Origin: Desulfatibacillum aliphaticivorans DSM 15576
GTDB lineage: Bacteria; Desulfobacterota; Desulfobacteria; Desulfobacterales; Desulfatibacillaceae
DNA: 64,000 bases
NCBI RefSeq assembly: GCF_000429905.1
Contig: NZ_AUCT01000003.1
Coordinates: 310,001-374,000, forward strand
Direction of reading: 5' to 3'
This document shows, in pieces, positions 1-8,689 of the stretch (position 1 is its first letter; each line of letters begins with the position of its first letter). The translations under genes were made by a program, and so were the position numbers. The notes under the pieces were generated by a model that was not told the origin of the DNA, made no database searches, and worked only from the letters and a program-made list of their open reading frames with translations.

Positions 1-2693
1 GCGTCCACCTTGTTGCCGTTCAACAGCAGGGATTGGTCCACCCCGGCCAGGGTCATGACTTCGTGCTTGTCCAAAAAGACCTTGAGGATTTTCATCACTT
101 CCTCAATGGACTCCTGGGCCACCGGGCCTGATGCGGGATAGAGTTTGAGCTTGCTGGCGGAGCTTAGCAGAGTTTTAACCACCTTGGCGGCCAACACCTG
201 CTCTTCGCTGCCCAGTTCCGTTTCCTTGCTTGACGCTCCCGAAGTCTGCTGTTCTTCGCCCGACACCTGGGTGTAGGTGACCTGCTTGACCTGGACCCGT
301 CTGAGCCTGTTTTCCGTGGAAAACTCTTTCCAAAAGCGTTTGTGGATGTTTTTGGGATCCACCTCGCTGATGCCTTCCACCAGCCGGACCAGTTCCGCCA
401 GGGTGGCGCCGTGAGAAAAGGCAATGCTCTTCAGGTCCATGGTCCCCATAAACCCGGAAAAGGCTTCGGAAACGGTTTTGATCTCCGGGATATCCAGGGC
501 GTCCCCGTTGGCGTAAATAACATCCTTTTCCAACACGATGGTCAAACGGGGCGTGTGAACCAGCACGGTTTCCAGGACTTCCTTGAACTTGTTGACCGCA
601 TTGGCCGTCAAGTCGCTGCCCGTGGGGTACAACTTGGTGTTGCGAATGGCGATGAGCAGGGCGCGAATGACCTTGGCCGCCAGAGGATAATGCTCGGGAG
701 CCAGGGGCTGGTCCGGGGCCTGGGCGTCGTCGTCCCATTCGGGAGTGCGGCCCGAATAGCTTTCGGCCTCATCCGGGTTGAAGATCATTTCGTTTTGCTG
801 GGCCTGGATTTGCTCGTAGAGCTTGGCTTTTTCCAGGTTGGCGGAACGCTGATAATGATACGCCAGGATGGCGGGGGACGGCATAAGGCGCTTCTTGTAG
901 AGCTCCTCCTGGTAGTCGCCGATGTTCTCGTGCAGCCGCTCCTTTTCCTCCTGGCCGATTTTTCCGTAAATGACCTGCCGGACCTGGTTGCCCAAGAACC
1001 GGATGTTCTCGTCGTTCATATGGAAGGTGGCGCTGACCAGCCCCTGGGCCGCCGCATTGTCCAAAAAGTCCAGGACCGCGGCTTCGTCCATTTCCGAGCT
1101 GCCGGTCAAAAGGCTTAAGGTCACGGCGTCTCCAAAAGCGGAGGCCCGGTCCAAAAGGGCCTGGCTTTCCTGATCCAGGGAAGCCACCTTTTGGGAGATG
1201 ATTTCGTCCATGGACCGGGGCAGATAGTCCTCCTCAATGGGGTCCACCACCCAATGGCCGTCCGCGCGCCGGATTTTTTCGTCAAAAACCAGCTTGAACA
1301 TGATCCCGTTGAAAAACAGGGGATTGCCCTGGCTGACCTGGGCGATGTCTTCGCACAACTGCTCGGGCAGCCTCACACCGGGATAGAGCTTATTGAAATG
1401 GGCTTCAATTTCCTGGGGCGAAAGGGGCGTCAGGTGTATGGTTTCCAATGGCGCCATTTCGATCACCGACTGAACGAATCGCCACAGAGGGCCGTGTTCG
1501 CCGTCCGCCTGGAGCGCATCCGGACCGCTTCCGCACAGGAACAACGGCAGGGATTTCTGCGCAATCAAATGCTTGAATATCAGCAGAGACGCTTCGTCCA
1601 CCAGGTGCAGGTCGTCCACCAGGACGATCAAGGGTTTGTTCTCGATCAGCTTGGGAATAATCGAGGCCATGGCGTTGAACACGTGCTCGCGTTTTTGGGT
1701 CTCGTCTCCCAGGTCCACATCCGCCGCCTGCCGGGTGTGTATGCGCATGTCGCCCGAAGGCACAAAGGCCGAGGAAAGGGCGCACAATGCCACAGGGTCC
1801 AGGTTCGCCAGGATCTCCCCCCCCTTGTCCTTGCGGCGATAAAGCAATTCCTGCACCAGGTTGGAAACCAGGTAATAGGGCCGGAACAATTCCTGCGTCA
1901 CGCCGGCGAGTCTGATGCGGGCGACCTTGGTCTTGGATAGCTGGGTGTTGATGGTGTCCAGAAAGGAGGTCTTGCCCATGCCGGGCCCGCCTTCCACAAG
2001 CACCAACTGGCTTTCGCGCTTTCCAAAGCGTTTAAGCGCCTGGGAAACCTGCGCCAATTGGCTTTTACGGCCGGCGTTTTTCGCTGCATCCTTGTGCAGC
2101 ATGCTTTCCGCAGCTTCGTTCTCCGGGCTGATTTCCGCGGCGTTAATGGCCCGGTCCCCGCCCAGGTCTTTGGCCATTTTGAGGGCGGTCAGGGCTCTTT
2201 CCACAAAGGTCTTGTCAGACTCGGCGTCTTCCGGCGCCGTGGTGATGCTGACGCTGATGGTAAACGGAATTTCCAGGGTGGCGTCCTCGGAAATATAAGG
2301 CGCCCCATGGACCGCGCTGATAAGTTTTCTGCCTATGGTGACTGCGGTTTTCTTGGGCTCTTCAGGCAGCAGAATGACAAACTCGTCGGCGCCGTACCGG
2401 ACGGGAGTGGACCCTTCCGGAGCGGCTTGCTTCACAAGCTCGGCCAAATGCTTAAGGACTGCCGTGCCCAGATCCCGGCCCAGGGCGTCGTTGATCTGGT
2501 CAAGGTTGTCGATATCCACAAAGACCATGGAAGTGGGACGCGCTTTCAAGTCCCCCCATTGGACCCTGAACTCCAGATGATTTTTAATAAACCGCCGGTT
2601 GCGAAGCCCCGTAAGCTCGTCGTCGAAGATCATGCTCGTGGGATCTTTGCCCGAGTTTTCCAGAAAAAAAACCAGATCCGCAAGTTCTTCCAT
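1..2693 (-). CDS. GGDEF-like / AAA-ATPase signalling protein, 3' end outside window
   Basis: The frame is open from ATG at 2693 to the window edge (897 codons, no stop). An in-frame TGA near 2750 limits the 5' end. Residues about 24-185 form a GGDEF domain whose signature reads RYGADEFVILLP, with Ala in place of the second Gly (101-105), so cyclase activity is doubtful. Residues about 205-480 form a STAND/AAA-type ATPase with Walker A GGPGMGKT (235-242) and Walker B LIVLVDD (355-361), followed by helical and winged-helix-like sequence. From about residue 665 there are two tandem copies of a domain carrying a KLYP motif (Tyr 689 and Tyr 852), like the YP-containing repeats of deltaproteobacterial HD-domain signalling proteins. 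It is probably a cytoplasmic sensor or regulator; the ligand is unknown. Domain calls are fairly safe and the cellular role is not. Confidence 0.75.
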   Translation of the reverse strand, partial: MEELADLVFFLENSGKDPTSMIFDDELTGLRNRRFIKNHLEFRVQWGDLKARPTSMVFVDIDNLDQINDALGRDLGTAVLKHLAELVKQAAPEGSTPVRYGADEFVILLPEEPKKTAVTIGRKLISAVHGAPYISEDATLEIPFTISVSITTAPEDAESDKTFVERALTALKMAKDLGGDRAINAAEISPENEAAESMLHKDAAKNAGRKSQLAQVSQALKRFGKRESQLVLVEGGPGMGKTSFLDTINTQLSKTKVARIRLAGVTQELFRPYYLVSNLVQELLYRRKDKGGEILANLDPVALCALSSAFVPSGDMRIHTRQAADVDLGDETQKREHVFNAMASIIPKLIENKPLIVLVDDLHLVDEASLLIFKHLIAQKSLPLFLCGSGPDALQADGEHGPLWRFVQSVIEMAPLETIHLTPLSPQEIEAHFNKLYPGVRLPEQLCEDIAQVSQGNPLFFNGIMFKLVFDEKIRRADGHWVVDPIEEDYLPRSMDEIISQKVASLDQESQALLDRASAFGDAVTLSLLTGSSEMDEAAVLDFLDNAAAQGLVSATFHMNDENIRFLGNQVRQVIYGKIGQEEKERLHENIGDYQEELYKKRLMPSPAILAYHYQRSANLEKAKLYEQIQAQQNEMIFNPDEAESYSGRTPEWDDDAQAPDQPLAPEHYPLAAKVIRALLIAIRNTKLYPTGSDLTANAVNKFKEVLETVLVHTPRLTIVLEKDVIYANGDALDIPEIKTVSEAFSGFMGTMDLKSIAFSHGATLAELVRLVEGISEVDPKNIHKRFWKEFSTENRLRRVQVKQVTYTQVSGEEQQTSGASSKETELGSEEQVLAAKVVKTLLSSASKLKLYPASGPVAQESIEEVMKILKVFLDKHEVMTLAGVDQSLLLNGNKVD

Positions 2694-3069
2694 GTTTTTC
2701 AGGCCTATATAATGAAAAGATTTATGGAAGGGCCATAGCCCGGGAAGTCAATGCCAGGATGAATTTCGCTTTGTCCGTTCAGGCTATTTTTCGCCTTTTT
2801 TGGAATAACCGCCGGCAGGGACTAGCTTCCTAATTTTCTACAATGCAACTCGTTAGGATATTACAGGATTATCGCAATAGCTTCAAGGATAAAACAGTTT
2901 GGGAAGAATTAGGAGCGCCAAGGGGGCGAAACGGAGCCTCCATGCTCCCGCTTTAGGGACGATAAACCAAGGTTAGAGGAGCATACAAAACCGGGCCTCC
3001 GATGACCGCTTGAAACAATGCTTACTATCCATTTTCGGCAGGATTGAATCCACGGGGACAGCCCCCGGT
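2694..3069. other. Intergenic region, no gene seen
   Basis: A 376-base gap between two minus-strand genes. I see no convincing coding frame, promoter box pair or RNA gene. A short GC hairpin (CGGGG and CCCCG arms around 3055-3070) lies just after the MFS stop codon but has no T-run. Confidence 0.4.
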
Positions 3070-4245
3070 TCAGTATTCCTTGGCGGGATCGTAAGTCCGC
3101 AAAAACAGGGAGACTGCCGCCCCGCCCGTGAGAATCAGGGCGCTTCCCATGAGAAAAACGTAGGGAAGGCCGTATACGTCCAGAATGATCCCGGACAAAA
3201 TGGGGGAGACGATCATGCCCAGGCTCCAGGCTGCGTCCGTGATGCTCATGAGAGACGCCATGCCCATGGTGCGTCCTAACTGGGCCGTGATGACCAGACC
3301 TCCGGGCAGGGCCAGCCCGTTGGCCGCGCCCATGACAATATTCAGGACCAGAACCAGAAAAAATCCTTTCACCATGGGCATGCCCAACACGGCGAAACCG
3401 GCTAAAAAGGTTCCGAAAATAACCAAATATTTAGGATTGACCCGGTCCGCCAGCCTGCCGCTGAACCGCTGCAAAAAGGCGATGAGAAAGATGTTGGCTG
3501 AAAGCAGAATGCCGACCTGGGAGCTGGACATGTCCATTTTCAAACCTAGAAGGGGCAGGAATGTGTATACCGCGCCCTGGCCTGAAGCGGCCAGAAAACG
3601 CATAAAGATGATGCCCAAAGCAATCCGGTGGCGGACGATCTGGCCCACTGATGACCGGGCTTGATTTTCCTTGAATGATCGGGTTTCCGCGTCCGAAGGA
3701 ATGACGATGACCACCAGGATGCAGGTGATCAGGGCCAATAGCCCCATGGCAATAAAAGCGGAGTCCATGCCGAAATGATCGCGAAGAGCGCCGCCCAGAA
3801 CCGGCCCGGCGCCCAATCCCAGCATGACGGCCATGTTCAGGGTGCCCATGTACAGGCCCAGCTCGTGCTTGGGGGCGATGTCCGCAGCCAGGGCCATGGC
3901 GATGGGAACCACCATGACCGACGCCATGCCGTGGAAAATCCGTACGGCGATAAGCGTCTCGGCGCTGCCCGCCAATACGTACATGACGGACATGAAGGTA
4001 TAGGCGATCAGCCCGGCCGTGATGAATTTCTTCCTCCCCAGGCTGTCGGAAAACCTTCCCATAAACGGCCCGAACGCGGCCTTGGAAAGGTTGAAGCTGG
4101 CGATGATCAGGCCCACCATGAATCCGCCGGCCCCAAGCTCCACGGCGTAAACCGGGATCAAGGGCCAGATGATGCCCAGCCCGATCATGGAAACGCCCAC
4201 GGAGACAGACAGCAAAAACAGGATGCCTGAAGAGGATTTGGCCAT
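3070..4245 (-). CDS. MFS family transporter (probable drug/metabolite exporter)
   Basis: A 391-residue, very hydrophobic protein with about twelve predicted membrane helices, the usual length of a major facilitator superfamily exporter. The loop between helices 2 and 3 reads GRFSDSLGRKKFI (about 62-74), matching the MFS signature G-x-x-x-D-x-x-G-R-K/R. A second half-copy, GRLADRVNPKYLV, follows in the C-terminal half. It is an inner-membrane, proton-coupled carrier by family; the substrate cannot be read from the sequence. The start lies 3 bases after the stop of the radical SAM gene, so the two are almost certainly translated from one mRNA. A product of the radical SAM enzyme is one possible cargo (inference). 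Confidence 0.85.
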   Translation of the reverse strand: MAKSSSGILFLLSVSVGVSMIGLGIIWPLIPVYAVELGAGGFMVGLIIASFNLSKAAFGPFMGRFSDSLGRKKFITAGLIAYTFMSVMYVLAGSAETLIAVRIFHGMASVMVVPIAMALAADIAPKHELGLYMGTLNMAVMLGLGAGPVLGGALRDHFGMDSAFIAMGLLALITCILVVIVIPSDAETRSFKENQARSSVGQIVRHRIALGIIFMRFLAASGQGAVYTFLPLLGLKMDMSSSQVGILLSANIFLIAFLQRFSGRLADRVNPKYLVIFGTFLAGFAVLGMPMVKGFFLVLVLNIVMGAANGLALPGGLVITAQLGRTMGMASLMSITDAAWSLGMIVSPILSGIILDVYGLPYVFLMGSALILTGGAAVSLFLRTYDPAKEY

Positions 4246-4248
4246 AGG

Positions 4249-5145
4249 CTACAAGCCCCGCATCCATTCCGGCTTTAGCTGGACGTTTCCGGCCAGGGCC
4301 TGATCCAATGTCGCCAGGACGGCCTCTTTGTCCCGGGGGAACTTGGCGTCAATAGGCAAATAGTTGCTGGCATGGACGGACCGAAACGATCCGCGGCTTA
4401 GATTCGTGTGCTCAACCAACTCCCGCAATTCCCTGATGATGCCCAAAGGATCGGGCATGTCAAATTCTCCCCGCTCATAGGCTTCGCCCAAGGGGGTGTT
4501 GCGCAAGGGCATGAGGCTCAGGGCGCTGACCGCTTCGGGGTCGATCTCCGAAAGAGCGCGGCCCGTCTCCCGGGCGTGCTCCATGCTCAAATGGGTCTGC
4601 CCCAGGCCCAACAGCACGATGGAAACCAGCTTGATGCCGGATTTTCTCAACCTCTTGCAATGGTGAATCAAATCCTCGGGAGTTCCGCCCTTGCGGATGT
4701 CCTTCCGCACCTGGGCGTGGCCCGACTCCAAGCCCAGAAACACCGCTTTCAGCCCGTTATCATACAGCCATTTCAGGTCTTCGTCCGACTTCAACATGAT
4801 GGACTTGAGATTGGCGTAACAGGTGGTGCGCCTGACCCAGGGCAGCTTGTCCCTGATCTCGCCCAAAAGCCATTTCCAATGCTTCATGGGCATGATAAAG
4901 GCGTCGCCGTCCATGACGAAAACCCGGTCCTGGCGCTTGCAGTAATGCCGGGCGAACCGGAGGTCGCTTTCCAGATGCTTGCGGTCCTTGATGGCGAATC
5001 TCTTATCCTTGTACGCGCCGCAAAAGGTGCATTTGGAATGGGAGCATCCCAAGGTGGCCTGCAGCAGGATGGAATTGGCCTCGCTGGGCGGCCGGATGCA
5101 ATTGCCTACATAATGAAACCCGTTGGGGATTTCCTTTTCGCTCAT
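4249..5145 (-). CDS. Radical SAM protein, CX4CX2C type
   Basis: A 298-residue protein. The cluster motif GCSHSKCTFC (Cys 34, 39 and 42) has four residues between the first two Cys, as in the Elp3/MiaB-like branch whose members carry GC-x4-CTFC-x-x-Y. The rest is a TIM-barrel-type core, with FLGLESG (about 146-152) as the usual beta-4 element and VSIVLLGLG further on. There is no B12-binding domain, TRAM domain or SPASM tail. The family cleaves S-adenosylmethionine to a 5'-deoxyadenosyl radical in the cytoplasm; the substrate here is unknown. It is the first gene of a two-gene operon with the downstream MFS carrier. Confidence 0.8.
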   Translation of the reverse strand: MSEKEIPNGFHYVGNCIRPPSEANSILLQATLGCSHSKCTFCGAYKDKRFAIKDRKHLESDLRFARHYCKRQDRVFVMDGDAFIMPMKHWKWLLGEIRDKLPWVRRTTCYANLKSIMLKSDEDLKWLYDNGLKAVFLGLESGHAQVRKDIRKGGTPEDLIHHCKRLRKSGIKLVSIVLLGLGQTHLSMEHARETGRALSEIDPEAVSALSLMPLRNTPLGEAYERGEFDMPDPLGIIRELRELVEHTNLSRGSFRSVHASNYLPIDAKFPRDKEAVLATLDQALAGNVQLKPEWMRGL

Positions 5146-5853
5146 ACTGATTGTTGCTCCGTGCTGATAAAAATTGCCTCCACCCGTTCCCTTTTAATGG
5201 GTTTGGCCGGCTTTGTCACTGTATTTGTGCATTTATCATAGCCTTTCAATCTTCCAGGGATGACTGCAGGGGCCGTGCGATGGGGGAATTCGGGGACATG
5301 ACCTGATCTCGGGCATGAGTTCCAAACCGGAGCGGCGCCCAATGAGATCAGGATCGTATCCCCCATGAATTCCCGGGTATTGTTGTACAATTGAAAGTGT
5401 GCATTATCTTGTGTAAAATATTTTTGTTGTCGGATGAACCTGCGTGCACACGTTTTCGATTCCGGATACGCCGGAGGAAATTGACTCTATGCCTTTTCGT
5501 CATAGCCTCAGAATGCAGAACCATCCGACCTACCCGCTCAACCTTCGGGATTGTAAGTAGCGCTTTGAAATTAAGTAGGTATGTAGGCGGCTTAGATCTA
5601 TCTATATACCAGAGCCCGAGAGTCATGGTTCCTTCCCCCCTGGCGGGGGAAGGACAGGATGGGGGGGACTGTCCGTAATACCGAACAATATCACCCCCAC
5701 CCCAACCCTCCCCCGTCAAGGGGGAGGGAGTTTTTGGGACGCCGGCTTTGATGTTTAATACCTCATAGCCCACTGCATTTTCTTGAATATGTTGAGAAAA
5801 CTTGATTCCCGGAAGTAGCGTCAAAAAAACCTCGGCCATTCATGGAGGAAGGC
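5146..5853. other. Intergenic region with REP-like repeats, no gene supported
   Basis: 708 bases between divergently oriented genes. It contains the inverted REP-like pair annotated separately. Short open frames here (5142-5390 and 5348-5839, minus) have no domain sequence and run through the repeats, so they are not annotated. A promoter for the radical SAM/MFS pair must lie here but no clear boxes were found. Confidence 0.5.
5631..5731. repeat. Inverted pair of ~40-bp REP-like hairpin repeats
   Basis: Unit A (about 5631-5670) has arms CCTTCCCC and GGGGAAGG. Unit B (about 5691-5731) has arms CCTCCCCC and GGGGGAGG. B reverse-complemented lines up with A across hairpin and tail (G-rich GATGGGGG/GGTGGGGG end), so these are two copies in opposite orientation about 20 bases apart, like a REP doublet. 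This resembles the widespread intergenic C/G-rich repeats of many proteobacteria. Only this pair was noticed in the window. Confidence 0.7.
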
Positions 5854-6822
5854 ATGGCGATAAATGCAAAGGCGAAGCGTTTGGCCCTGATGTACTGGCC
5901 CCTGGCGGTCACGTTGATTTTTCTGGCCCTGGCTGCGGGAGGACCGCTGGAAAAAGCCTATCGCGCCGTCATGCGCCCCATGGCGGAATACAACGACTCC
6001 TTTTTGGAAACCTCCGTGCGCGACACGGCGCAATTAATGATTCCCATCGGCCTGGCCAAGGGAGCGGCGGACATCATCGAAGGCACGACCCTCCAGTTTG
6101 AGGCCGGCGTGGTCTTCGCCAATGCAGGCACGGAAATGGAGGTGGGCGACGCCCTCCAGCCTGTGCTGGATTATTTGAATCTGGCCTGGCGCATTCTCAT
6201 CCTGAGCATCATATTTTCCACGGTGACCAAAAGCGTGCTCCAGGGCTGCTATCCCGTGGCCCATATTTTGTTGATCGTATCCCTGTCCGGGTTTAGCCTG
6301 TGGTTTCTGATCCGGCCGTGGCTGAAGGAAACCAACGCCTGGGCCGTTTCCGTGGAACGCATATCCAAAATGACCCTTTTGGCGGCCATCGTGTTTTTAC
6401 TGGTGCTGCCCTTGTCCGTATACTTAGCGGCGAACCTTTCCCAGGCGACCACCGCGCCCTTGGAGGCGTCTTTGTTTTCGTCCTTTGAAGAAGCGGGGCG
6501 GCATTTTGACGTGTCCGAATTCCACAGCATCGACAAAATCACCGACAAAGCCAAATTCCTGTACGACAAGTCCCTGGAGTTGATGCAGTACTCCCTGACG
6601 GCGACAAAAGACATCGCCATGAGCGTGGCGCGGCTGTTTGTGATCAAGCTTTTGAACGGCGTGGTTTTCCCCTTGGGTGCGCTGGCCTTTTTGCTGTGGC
6701 TCCTGCGGGGCGTCTTGTATCCGGCCCTGGGCCTGACCCAGACCGGCCTCGCCCGTGAGGATTTCAGAAACCTGAAGCTGTGGACCCGGTCCGAAAAGGA
6801 CGAGGAGCGGTCTGCTTCATAA
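5854..6822 (+). CDS. Multi-pass membrane protein of unknown function
   Basis: A 322-residue protein. An ATG at 5842 is in frame, but the sequence GGAGGAAGG (5844-5852) is an ideal ribosome site for the ATG at 5854, so 5854 is chosen. About five to six hydrophobic segments are seen: near residues 11-30, 105-125, 130-150, 172-196 and 255-280. A hydrophilic domain of about 60 residues lies between the fourth and the last. No catalytic motif or known family was recognised. It stands alone between non-coding stretches and ends in a charged tail (RSEKDEERSAS), probably cytoplasmic. Real by length, membrane pattern and Shine-Dalgarno site; function open. Confidence 0.75.
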   Translation: MAINAKAKRLALMYWPLAVTLIFLALAAGGPLEKAYRAVMRPMAEYNDSFLETSVRDTAQLMIPIGLAKGAADIIEGTTLQFEAGVVFANAGTEMEVGDALQPVLDYLNLAWRILILSIIFSTVTKSVLQGCYPVAHILLIVSLSGFSLWFLIRPWLKETNAWAVSVERISKMTLLAAIVFLLVLPLSVYLAANLSQATTAPLEASLFSSFEEAGRHFDVSEFHSIDKITDKAKFLYDKSLELMQYSLTATKDIAMSVARLFVIKLLNGVVFPLGALAFLLWLLRGVLYPALGLTQTGLAREDFRNLKLWTRSEKDEERSAS

Positions 6823-7150
6823 AAAGAGCGCGGATTTTACCCTGTTTCGTCCTTTTTTTTGATTTGGGCTTGCCAGCGTTGATCCTGACACAATTCCTCA
6901 AAGCTGTCGCGGCAGACGGTTTATGGGGACATCCCTGATTATTCCACGAGGGGTTTATGTCCCCCAGGTCATATTGACGTCATGATAGGCAAGAATCAGA
7001 CCCAGGGGGTTATCATGGAAAGGGTTGACAACAAAGGCAAAGGCTGATGCTTATGCCGCTGGACCGCCTGGGGGACTGACTGGGCTGAGCCTGATGGCGA
7101 CTGGGGGAGGGCTTTACTTTTTTAAAGCGTCCCCTGAAGCCCAAAAATCT
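6823..7150. other. Intergenic region with a GGGGACAT inverted repeat
   Basis: No gene is supported. Inverted arms GGGGACAT (6925-6932) and ATGTCCCC (6957-6964) enclose a 24-base loop. A related 23-base stretch recurs at 7833-7855 on the far side of the AT-rich islet. A plus-strand frame at 7025-7381 overlaps the better-supported lipoprotein gene on the other strand and is rejected. Confidence 0.45.
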
Positions 7151-7657
7151 TTACCAGTCTGCCTTTCTTTCCAAACATCCAAGGTTGTGATGCTTATATA
7201 TGATGTCATTATAGTTATTGATTTCACCTCGTATTTCGGATTTGTATTTAACCAAATCTCCATTCTCGATTCTGGCATACACCCGGATATAATCCCAGTT
7301 ATAAATTGTCGAATCAGGTATAAAGAATTCCATAGTCAAGCATTCATCTTTGATGGCATAAAAGCCCATAGTGGCCCCTGAGAAATCCTCAGCAATTTCG
7401 ACAGTCGGCATTGTCCCAGAGAACCCTTTTAGCACTCGCCCATTTGGCCAAAAGCGATAATATGTGTATGATTTATGAGTAAAATCCCTATTAGTAATTG
7501 CATATGAGTTTACATAAACTGCGTTGCAATCTATGGATGTCTCTCCAAGAACCTCGTAGGGACCAATTTGAAATTGCGGATTTTTTGCCCAATGCCGTCC
7601 GTCAGGCCAAACAACATCTGTTCTTTGTGAACATGCAAAAAAAAAACAAACAAGCAA
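7151..7657 (-). CDS. Putative small lipoprotein, start region possibly frameshifted
   Basis: A 168-residue frame opening with TTG at 7657. Its first residues, LLVCFFFACSQR, look like the end of a lipoprotein signal peptide with Cys 9 as the lipidation site, but the charged N-terminus is missing. The missing part is in another frame: ATG at 7676 gives MVAISTLACLFFF before a run of ten T (minus strand; 7637-7646 are A on plus). Removing one T would fuse the two into a full 27-residue lipoprotein leader ending FFFAC-SQ. The mature part is polar with many aromatic residues (RVYARIENGDLVKYKSEI) and has no family I recognise. The AT-rich base composition differs from all neighbours, which suggests transfer. 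Real gene likely; exact 5' end uncertain. Confidence 0.5.
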   Translation of the reverse strand: MLVCFFFACSQRTDVVWPDGRHWAKNPQFQIGPYEVLGETSIDCNAVYVNSYAITNRDFTHKSYTYYRFWPNGRVLKGFSGTMPTVEIAEDFSGATMGFYAIKDECLTMEFFIPDSTIYNWDYIRVYARIENGDLVKYKSEIRGEINNYNDIIYKHHNLGCLERKADW

Positions 7658-7690
7658 GTGTGGAAATGGCGACCATTCTTTTTAAAATTT

Positions 7691-7822
7691 TCAATCTTCC
7701 TCTCCCTTTGCTTTCACTAACGTCATGAATGAAATGGCGAATTCTCGGAAGTCATCTCTTTCTTGTAAGTACCGAAATCGTGGGATATCTCTTGTGTCAT
7801 GAACCACATGTTGTCCATTCAT
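7691..7822 (-). CDS. Possible 43-residue ORF upstream of the lipoprotein gene
   Basis: ATG at 7820-7822 to TGA at 7691-7693, ending about 14 bases before the ATG at 7676 of the lipoprotein leader. The peptide begins MNGQHVVHDTRDIPRF and ends TLVKAKGEED. It is strongly charged, without a signal peptide or known domain. The upstream ribosome site is poor. It could be a small partner gene or the 3' remnant of a larger lost gene. The AT-rich setting argues for recent acquisition. Weak call. Confidence 0.25.
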   Translation of the reverse strand: MNGQHVVHDTRDIPRFRYLQERDDFREFAISFMTLVKAKGEED

Positions 7823-8156
7823 AGGTCTTTCAGGGGACGTCTTTGATTAATTCACTAACTTTTAATTATTATTAAAATTAATTGGTTATATTGCCTAAAT
7901 CCAAAAAATTACCGATTTGGCGGGCGTTTATATCAGGGGAAGGGGCGTCCCTGCCATGGCGGCCTATCCTCAACATTGCCGTATTTTTATTCGAATGTCA
8001 AAGACCTCGCCCAAAACTAAGGATGGGAAAAAACCGATTCCCTGCGTGCGGGCGTCAACCGAAATTCCATTTTCCAGGTCCCCTTTAGTATTTTAGGGAC
8101 GCAGGGTGTTTTTAGCGTTGGGAAAGAGATCAGGTCGCGCCTTTTGCGCCCCGCAC

Positions 8157-8181
8157 CCAGGCAGCAAACTACGCTGCCTGG
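8157..8181. repeat. Stable 9-bp hairpin
   Basis: Perfect arms CCAGGCAGC (8157-8165) and GCTGCCTGG (8173-8181) with a 7-base loop. No T-run follows on either strand, so this is probably part of an intergenic repeat rather than a terminator. Confidence 0.45.
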
Positions 8182-8330
8182 GGCGCCTAAAGACAAGGAC
8201 AGGGACTCTGGATTCCCGACAGGGGCGTTCGGGAATGACAAACCTGTCTGCGCCCCTGCGCGAAGCGCCATTTTTAAGTTTTGATCAAACTTTTTTAAAA
8301 GTTTGCCGCCGGAGGCAAGTCCTTAAGTCG

Positions 8331-8415
8331 TTACGCAGTTTGCCGCCGGAGGCGCGCTGTTATGTAGTTATTTCATTACGCAGTTCGCCGCCGGAGACGT
8401 GCTGTTAGGTATTTA
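8331..8415. repeat. Two direct repeats, ~40 bp each, 45-bp period
   Basis: Copy 1 (8331-8370) and copy 2 (8376-8415) both start TTACGCAGTT and continue through CGCCGGAG and GCTGTTA, with only a few differences. A third partial copy of the GCCGCCGGAGGC core is at about 8305-8316. Not in a gene; about 275 bases before the radical SAM operon. Confidence 0.6.
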
Positions 8416-8689
8416 TGCAGTTGTTCATTTGGGCAGTTGGCCGGAAGTTTTTTTAGCCTTTAATTGAAAGGCCAGGAGTGGTATTAGGGATATGAAATCG
8501 ACTGTGTAAATGATTCCTGAGGGGGGGGATTATGCAAAATAAACAGCATGAAAATTGCGGCCGCATTTTTGTTTGCGCACGCCGGGAGGATTTTTACGCC
8601 CCGCAGCCGGCCCTGCATTTTTCCGAGACGCCCGCCCCGCAGCCTGATGAAAAGGGAGGCGCGCCCCGATCTTCGGGCGTGTGAATTGT

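Larger units (their letters stand above)
7823..8689. other. Long intergenic region with several repeats and hairpins, no gene supported
   Basis: 867 bases. The features seen are: an AT-rich palindromic stretch near 7860-7885; a 9-bp stem hairpin (arms CCAGGCAGC 8157-8165 and GCTGCCTGG 8173-8181); a repeat of the CTGGATTCCCG...CGGGAATGAC kind (8208-8239) common in proteobacteria; and a 45-bp-period direct repeat (8331-8415). Small frames here lack family features and run across these repeats. Confidence 0.5.

Noticed and set aside
342..1118. Plus-strand frame and its neighbours at 1191-1940 and 2058-2738
   Set aside because: All lie opposite the continuous GGDEF-like/ATPase frame on the minus strand, which has real motifs.
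5142..5390. 82-codon minus-strand frame directly upstream of the radical SAM gene
   Set aside because: Overlaps its start, has odd composition and no family match; probably leader DNA.
5348..5839. 163-codon minus-strand frame
   Set aside because: Runs through the REP-like repeat pair and has no domain, signal or good start site.
7025..7381. 118-codon plus-strand frame in the AT-rich islet
   Set aside because: Overlaps the more protein-like minus-strand frame, low-quality start, no domain.
8106..8408. 100-codon plus-strand frame
   Set aside because: Made up of intergenic repeats (GATTCCCG...GGGAATGAC and GCCGCCGGAGGC units).
8331..8415. Possible CRISPR array
   Set aside because: Only two full repeat copies with about 5 bases between them, no spacers of regular length and no cas genes.
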